Assembly (NCBI RefSeq): GCF_900496995.4
Contig: NC_044030.1
Span: 16,242,851 to 16,306,850, forward strand
DNA: 64,000 bases
DNA from: Aquila chrysaetos chrysaetos
Lineage: Eukaryota; Chordata; Aves; Accipitriformes; Accipitridae
Direction of reading: 5' to 3'
Under the pieces are notes generated by a model that had not been told where the DNA came from, made no database searches, and saw nothing but the letters and a program-made list of their open reading frames with translations. Every line of letters starts with the position of its first letter. Position 1 is the stretch's first letter. This document shows, piece by piece, positions 61,201 through 64,000 of this stretch. The position numbers and the translations under genes were made by a program.

Positions 61201-63895
61201 GGTTGTTTTAAGGTCACTGAACATCAGAGGCACCTAGAAGAATCAAGATTAGATTCTCAGTTTCTAATGTAACTCATGATCAGTTCCTTCCATTTCTGTG
61301 AATGCTGAATACTTTCCAGGAATACTACCTGAACCCCCTTTCCATGCTTATGGTGAAGCATATCTTTTTGTAACTACAGGTGTGCATACCTGGGATAGCT
61401 AGCTGACTACTATCTGCTCGACCTGTTTCTCCTGGTCTCTAAAGTAGTGTCCTAAGTGTCCTACAGCAGGTAAACCAGATTAAAATCATACAAACAACAG
61501 ACTCATCTCTTAACCGAAACAGAATTGTAAGAACAGACGTGCCTAAGACAAAAGTAAAGTTAAAAGGAATTTGACAGTATCCAGAAGCAAAGATCAAACT
61601 TTGCCTTGAATGCAACTATCAAAAGATCTTACTTACCTCATGCACTTTTCCAAAACCTCTCTCACAAATTTGGGTTTGGGCTTTTCAAGGTCCTGAGTAA
61701 GACAATCTGACCTATCAAAGGACAGAATACGATAGCTTTTAGCAAAAGAATTTGTGCTTTAGTCTCTTTTGGGCTTGGTCTAATAGGTACAAAACAATCA
61801 CAGTCTAAGGACAACTGGAGTGCTTGACACTTAGTTTTACAGCATAGGCAATTTTAAGACAATGAGGTAAGTTTATCACTATTTCCTTATTGGTCATTAG
61901 CATTCTTGGAATCTCATCTCTGTGTGATATGTTTTCAAGTAGCTTCCCTTCCCCCACCAGATTAAAAATAATTTGTGCTTACAGTTAGCTGGCTTTCCCT
62001 TTCCTTAGGAAAGGAACCTTGAGTGATTTCATAGTCTGTTCCTCCCTCACAGGAATTTTTTAAATTTCTGGCTGATTTCAAATGCATTTCAGAGAAAGAA
62101 AGGTCTCAAATACAGTCACTTGCAAGATTTGTGAAAAATGGCAGCTTGTGAGAGACCCACAGAAGCATTGCCATCAAGGAACACCCAGGCAAACAAAAAT
62201 CAGCTCTTTGAAAACTGCTGCCTAGTCAGTCAACATGGATGCGTATGATGATAGCCAGCAAGCACTTAACTCCACATAAGGACAACACAAAACTTAAGTA
62301 AAGCCACAAAAACATATCACAGGGGCTGCACTCCTCTCCACAAGGACACTTGGGCAGATCAGCTACAGAAAGCATGTATGGTAGCAGGCTGTGGAAGTTA
62401 CTGTAGGGAGGACTTAACCACAAGGTAACCTCTCTTGCTACATGGGTGCCTAAAATGGAAAGCTCAGGGGAACCTGTAGTGAGACACTGATAGAGTCCAG
62501 GGACCTCCTGCTAGAGATGCGAGTTCAACATTTGGCATGGTAAGAATGGATGGCATGGACAGCTCTGATGGAACTTCAGGTGCAAGGAGTTGGCAGGAGG
62601 GAAAGAGATCACAATTTCTCAAGGATAAAGGTTATAATGAAAGGTTTAGGGTAGGACAGAGAGCAAGATTACAGAATGAATACAGAAAGTCACGGCAAAC
62701 CATTAAAAGTAAATTGGGGAGTCATTTAGGAAAATTTGCTAGCAACTGACTGTGGGTGCAGGACAAATTAAAGAAATCACACTTCTACTTCCCCTGTTTA
62801 GGGAACGCTTACACTGGATTTATCGTGAAGTTCACCAGGGACAACACAGTGACTAAAGAGATTATCAAGATAATCTACCACTGGGTGGTGGTGAACAGAT
62901 TAGGAAAGATCTCTAAGAGCTGGAGGAAAGCAATTAACAGGGCCACTATGCTGTGACACTTGCTAGATAAGTTTGAAATGTTAAGGTTTTTGCAATATCA
63001 GGTTCAGATCAAAAGGAGAGAAACTTACCAATCTTCCCAGCTCCAACGGAACTGGAAGTTGCTCAAGTGGTGAGAAAACCAGTTAATAAATCTTTATTAA
63101 AAGAGAAAGAAAGCTCCATTAAATGTCAGAAGTGCAGGAGAACTTTCAGTTGAGATTTTTCTTATAAATGCATTCTACGTTCCAAACGCAAGCCTAAACT
63201 TTAAAGCTATTACAGCATTAAACAGGCATTTATGTCCAGATAAAAAAGACTGAGTTCAGAGAGTCAGAAAGAACCTTTTATCGACAAATAGACAGCCTGT
63301 CATGTTCTGTTGTTTCATACAAAGAGATAACCTATTAAACTATGACCTGACAATTAAAGTGTAAACTTACTGTGAATATGCAACTTCCACATTTTTGATG
63401 AGTAATTAACAGCTCTCCTACACAATGCAGACTTCATTCAAAGGGCAAAATCACCACCACTCTCCTCCTCTGGGCTGCACATAAACTCTACCTCCAAGTC
63501 GCCTCCCAGACTACTAGGGAGCAGACATACTACTAAATAACAGAGTACTACGCAACTATGAACAGCTTTGAATACGCAAAAGTTGTCACCAATTTTAACT
63601 GTCCTGTACAGACAGCTAGACTTCCAGCCTCTGGGGGAGTGTTTCTGGGAAGGAGAGGCAAGCAGTCAGTCCTCTATCTTCTCTTGTTCAAAGCCAGATC
63701 CCAGAAAACATTTTGAATAGCATCAAGAAGTTCTACCAACAATTTCTGACTACTCTTTCCATCGCCTCTTCGTTTTTCCTGTACATTGGATATTGAGGAA
63801 TGTTTTCCATCGTCTCCAAAACACATTTACCTGTCTACACATGTTGTATTCATTGTATCCAAACGCATGTAGAGCATTTCTGTGGCTTGTGCAAG
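49122..63895 (-). CDS. NCBP1: NCBP1 (CBP80), nuclear cap-binding protein large subunit; 3' twelve coding exons, 5' part outside window
   Basis: CBP80 pairs with NCBP2 (CBP20) to bind the m7G cap of Pol II transcripts in the nucleus, serving splicing, 3' processing, snRNA/mRNA export and the pioneer round of translation. Twelve - strand exons with GT-AG sites read continuously for 405 residues to a TGA, in transcript order: 63895-63831, 63091-63029, 61711-61637, 60532-60429, 59571-59449, 58215-58113, 56776-56683, 54171-54068, 53388-53274, 50795-50652, 50240-50127, 49235-49122. Human NCBP1 has 23 exons and 790 residues, so these are exons 12-23, roughly residue 386 to the end: most of the second MIF4G-like domain and all of the third, with its coiled-coil insertion. 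Conservation with the human protein is very high. Two acidic runs are visible (exons 16 and 21). The N-terminal MIF4G domain and promoter lie beyond base 64000. The gene converges on XPA, as in human. Confidence 0.98.
50127..50240 (-). CDS. NCBP1: NCBP1 exon 22
   Basis: 114 nt, 38 whole codons: [20 protein letters not shown] and [18 protein letters not shown]. Acceptor CTCCTGCAG|C, donor CTGCAG|GTAAGT. Confidence 0.98.
50652..50795 (-). CDS. NCBP1: NCBP1 exon 21, with an eight-Asp run
   Basis: 144 nt. It opens with RDS, then eight consecutive Asp codons (five GAT and three GAC), then [20 protein letters not shown] and [17 protein letters not shown]. The acidic run is longer than the one I recall in human, and it is a coding trinucleotide repeat. 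It sits in the loop/coiled-coil insertion of the third MIF4G-like domain, where length change should be tolerated. Acceptor CACTTACAG|C, donor TTCCAG|GTAATG. Confidence 0.97.
50796..53273 (-). other. NCBP1 intron 20, unique sequence with one LTR relic
   Basis: 2.5 kb. It contains a CAA-rich stretch (51413-51449) and the LTR fragment at 52390. Nothing else was recognised. Confidence 0.7.
52390..52428 (+). mobile_element. Truncated 5' end of an endogenous-retrovirus LTR
   Basis: The 39-base stretch starting TGTGGTTTAACCCCAGCC matches the start of an LTR family that I recognise as very common in neoavian genomes. It keeps the TG terminus, but only this short piece remains, and no coding part, partner LTR or clear target duplication is seen. 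It argues that the bird is not a galliform. Confidence 0.6.
53274..53388 (-). CDS. NCBP1: NCBP1 exon 20 (start of the coiled coil)
   Basis: 115 nt encoding [20 protein letters not shown] and the charged helix [18 protein letters not shown], which begins the long coiled coil of CBP80. Acceptor CTTTCCTAG|G, donor AAAAGA|GTAAGT. Confidence 0.97.
54068..54171 (-). CDS. NCBP1: NCBP1 exon 19
   Basis: 104 nt encoding [20 protein letters not shown] and [15 protein letters not shown]. Acceptor AAATATAG|A, donor ACTAG|GTAACA. Confidence 0.97.
54172..56682 (-). other. NCBP1 intron 18, no further gene seen
   Basis: 2.5 kb of unique AT-leaning sequence. A run of about 14 G's sits at 56239-56252 (+ strand). 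No repeat family or exon was recognised. Confidence 0.65.
56683..56776 (-). CDS. NCBP1: NCBP1 exon 18
   Basis: 94 nt encoding [20 protein letters not shown] and [11 protein letters not shown]. Acceptor ATTAAAAG|G (a weak pyrimidine tract), donor CCACAG|GTAAGA. The human protein has VMFEVW here, so VVYEVW is a conservative change. Confidence 0.96.
56777..58112 (-). other. NCBP1 intron 17, small tandem duplication only
   Basis: 1.3 kb of unique sequence. A 15-bp unit is repeated twice with one mismatch at 57746-57775 (ATTGTGGTGYGAGTT). Confidence 0.65.
58113..58215 (-). CDS. NCBP1: NCBP1 exon 17
   Basis: 103 nt encoding [20 protein letters not shown] and [14 protein letters not shown]. Acceptor ACTTGCAG|A, donor GCAAA|GTAAGT. 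Confidence 0.97.
58216..59448 (-). other. NCBP1 intron 16, no further gene seen
   Basis: 1.2 kb. A 126-codon open frame lies on the + strand (58295-58675), antisense to NCBP1. It has no recognised family and no promoter, and I treat it as chance. Confidence 0.6.
59449..59571 (-). CDS. NCBP1: NCBP1 exon 16
   Basis: 123 nt encoding [36 protein letters not shown] and a run of Asp that continues into exon 17. Acceptor TTGTTTAG|G, donor GATGATG|GTAAGA. Confidence 0.97.
59572..60428 (-). other. NCBP1 intron 15, small tandem duplication only
   Basis: 0.86 kb with a perfect 15-bp tandem pair (AGTAGTAAAAGGAAT) at 59920-59949. Confidence 0.65.
60429..60532 (-). CDS. NCBP1: NCBP1 exon 15
   Basis: 104 nt encoding [20 protein letters not shown] and [14 protein letters not shown]. 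Acceptor ATTTCCAG|A, donor AGTAATA|GTAAGT. It covers the junction of the second and third MIF4G-like domains. Confidence 0.97.
60533..61636 (-). other. NCBP1 intron 14, nothing recognised
   Basis: 1.1 kb of AT-leaning unique sequence. The GT/T-rich segment near 61160-61210 is low complexity. Confidence 0.65.
61637..61711 (-). CDS. NCBP1: NCBP1 exon 14
   Basis: 75 nt encoding [20 protein letters not shown] and EKCMR. Acceptor TTTGATAG|G, donor CATGAG|GTAAGT. Confidence 0.97.
61712..63028 (-). other. NCBP1 intron 13, nothing recognised
   Basis: 1.3 kb of unique sequence. The short + strand open frames at 62537-62749 and 62756-62956 have no family resemblance. Confidence 0.65.
63029..63091 (-). 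CDS. NCBP1: NCBP1 exon 13
   Basis: 63 nt encoding [20 protein letters not shown]. The acceptor follows a T-rich tract (TTTAATAAAG|A), and the donor is GATTG|GTAAGT. Confidence 0.97.
63092..63830 (-). other. NCBP1 intron 12, nothing recognised
   Basis: 0.74 kb of unique sequence between exons 13 and 12. The last 105 bases of the window (63896-64000) are the 3' part of intron 11. Confidence 0.7.
63831..63895 (-). CDS. NCBP1: NCBP1 exon 12
   Basis: 65 nt, acceptor ACTTCCAG|CTTGC, donor GACAG|GTAAAT. It encodes [19 protein letters not shown] and the following VDR, in the second MIF4G-like domain. It is the first exon of the gene visible in the window. Confidence 0.97.
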
Positions 63896-64000
63896 CTGGA
63901 AGTTTCTTATTAAGGGTTACAGAAAAGCACTAGATAAGTCAGATGTTATTCCTTTCAGTTTTTTAATAGAATGTCATCAACTTTTTGTACTGAAAGCTCC

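Noticed and set aside
1-64000. tRNA, rRNA and CRISPR-like arrays
   Set aside because: No B-box with a foldable cloverleaf, no rRNA text and no regularly spaced direct repeats were found by eye; only two-copy tandem pairs exist.

Overview
This window is vertebrate nuclear DNA and almost certainly avian. It has interrupted genes with GT-AG introns, CR1 LINE fragments of the bird type on both strands, and a short piece matching the start of an endogenous-retrovirus LTR common in neoavian genomes (near 52.39 kb). It also has one large CpG island in otherwise AT-leaning sequence. Two protein-coding genes can be supported, and they converge. XPA (nucleotide-excision repair) is complete on the + strand, with six coding exons between 38083 and 45171. 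NCBP1 (large subunit of the nuclear cap-binding complex) is on the - strand; its last twelve coding exons lie between 63895 and 49122, and the 5' half lies beyond base 64000. This tail-to-tail arrangement matches human 9q22.33. By synteny the segment should lie on a bird Z chromosome, which is inference.

Layout. Bases 1-36.9 kb are intergenic, upstream of XPA. They hold CR1 fragments (about 4.84-5.22, 8.50-8.96, 10.09-10.83, 18.21-18.60 and 24.03-24.33 kb), an older LINE-like stretch (about 34.5-35.04 kb), a 150-bp polypurine tract (33.51-33.66 kb), microsatellites and a strong CTCF-like motif (28.49 kb). A few short open segments might be exons or relics; one at 11.79 kb resembles the repeats of hemogen, a gene of the same human neighbourhood. 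Bases 36.9-38.9 kb are the XPA CpG-island promoter with Sp1- and NRF1-type sites and exons 1 and 2. Intron 1 contains a perfect 52-bp spacer-less palindrome centred on an E-box (CACGTG). Bases 38.9-45.2 kb hold the rest of XPA. Bases 45.2-49.1 kb hold the convergent 3' ends. Bases 49.1-64 kb are the 3' half of NCBP1.

The most consequential sequence-level observation is that XPA exon 2, as given, is one base too long. Family phase rules (phase 1 in, phase 1 out) need a multiple of three, but the exon is 118 nt. A run of nine C's at its start shifts the frame and would end translation in exon 3, before the zinc finger. Everything downstream is intact and well conserved, so a homopolymer error or a polymorphism is more likely than a dead gene.

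The two genes are not functionally coupled beyond being housekeeping neighbours. XPA verifies DNA damage in the nucleus; NCBP1 (CBP80) with NCBP2 binds the m7G cap. I found no tRNA, rRNA, CRISPR or other genetic system, and nothing that is clearly a new biological system. Findings are ranked accordingly.
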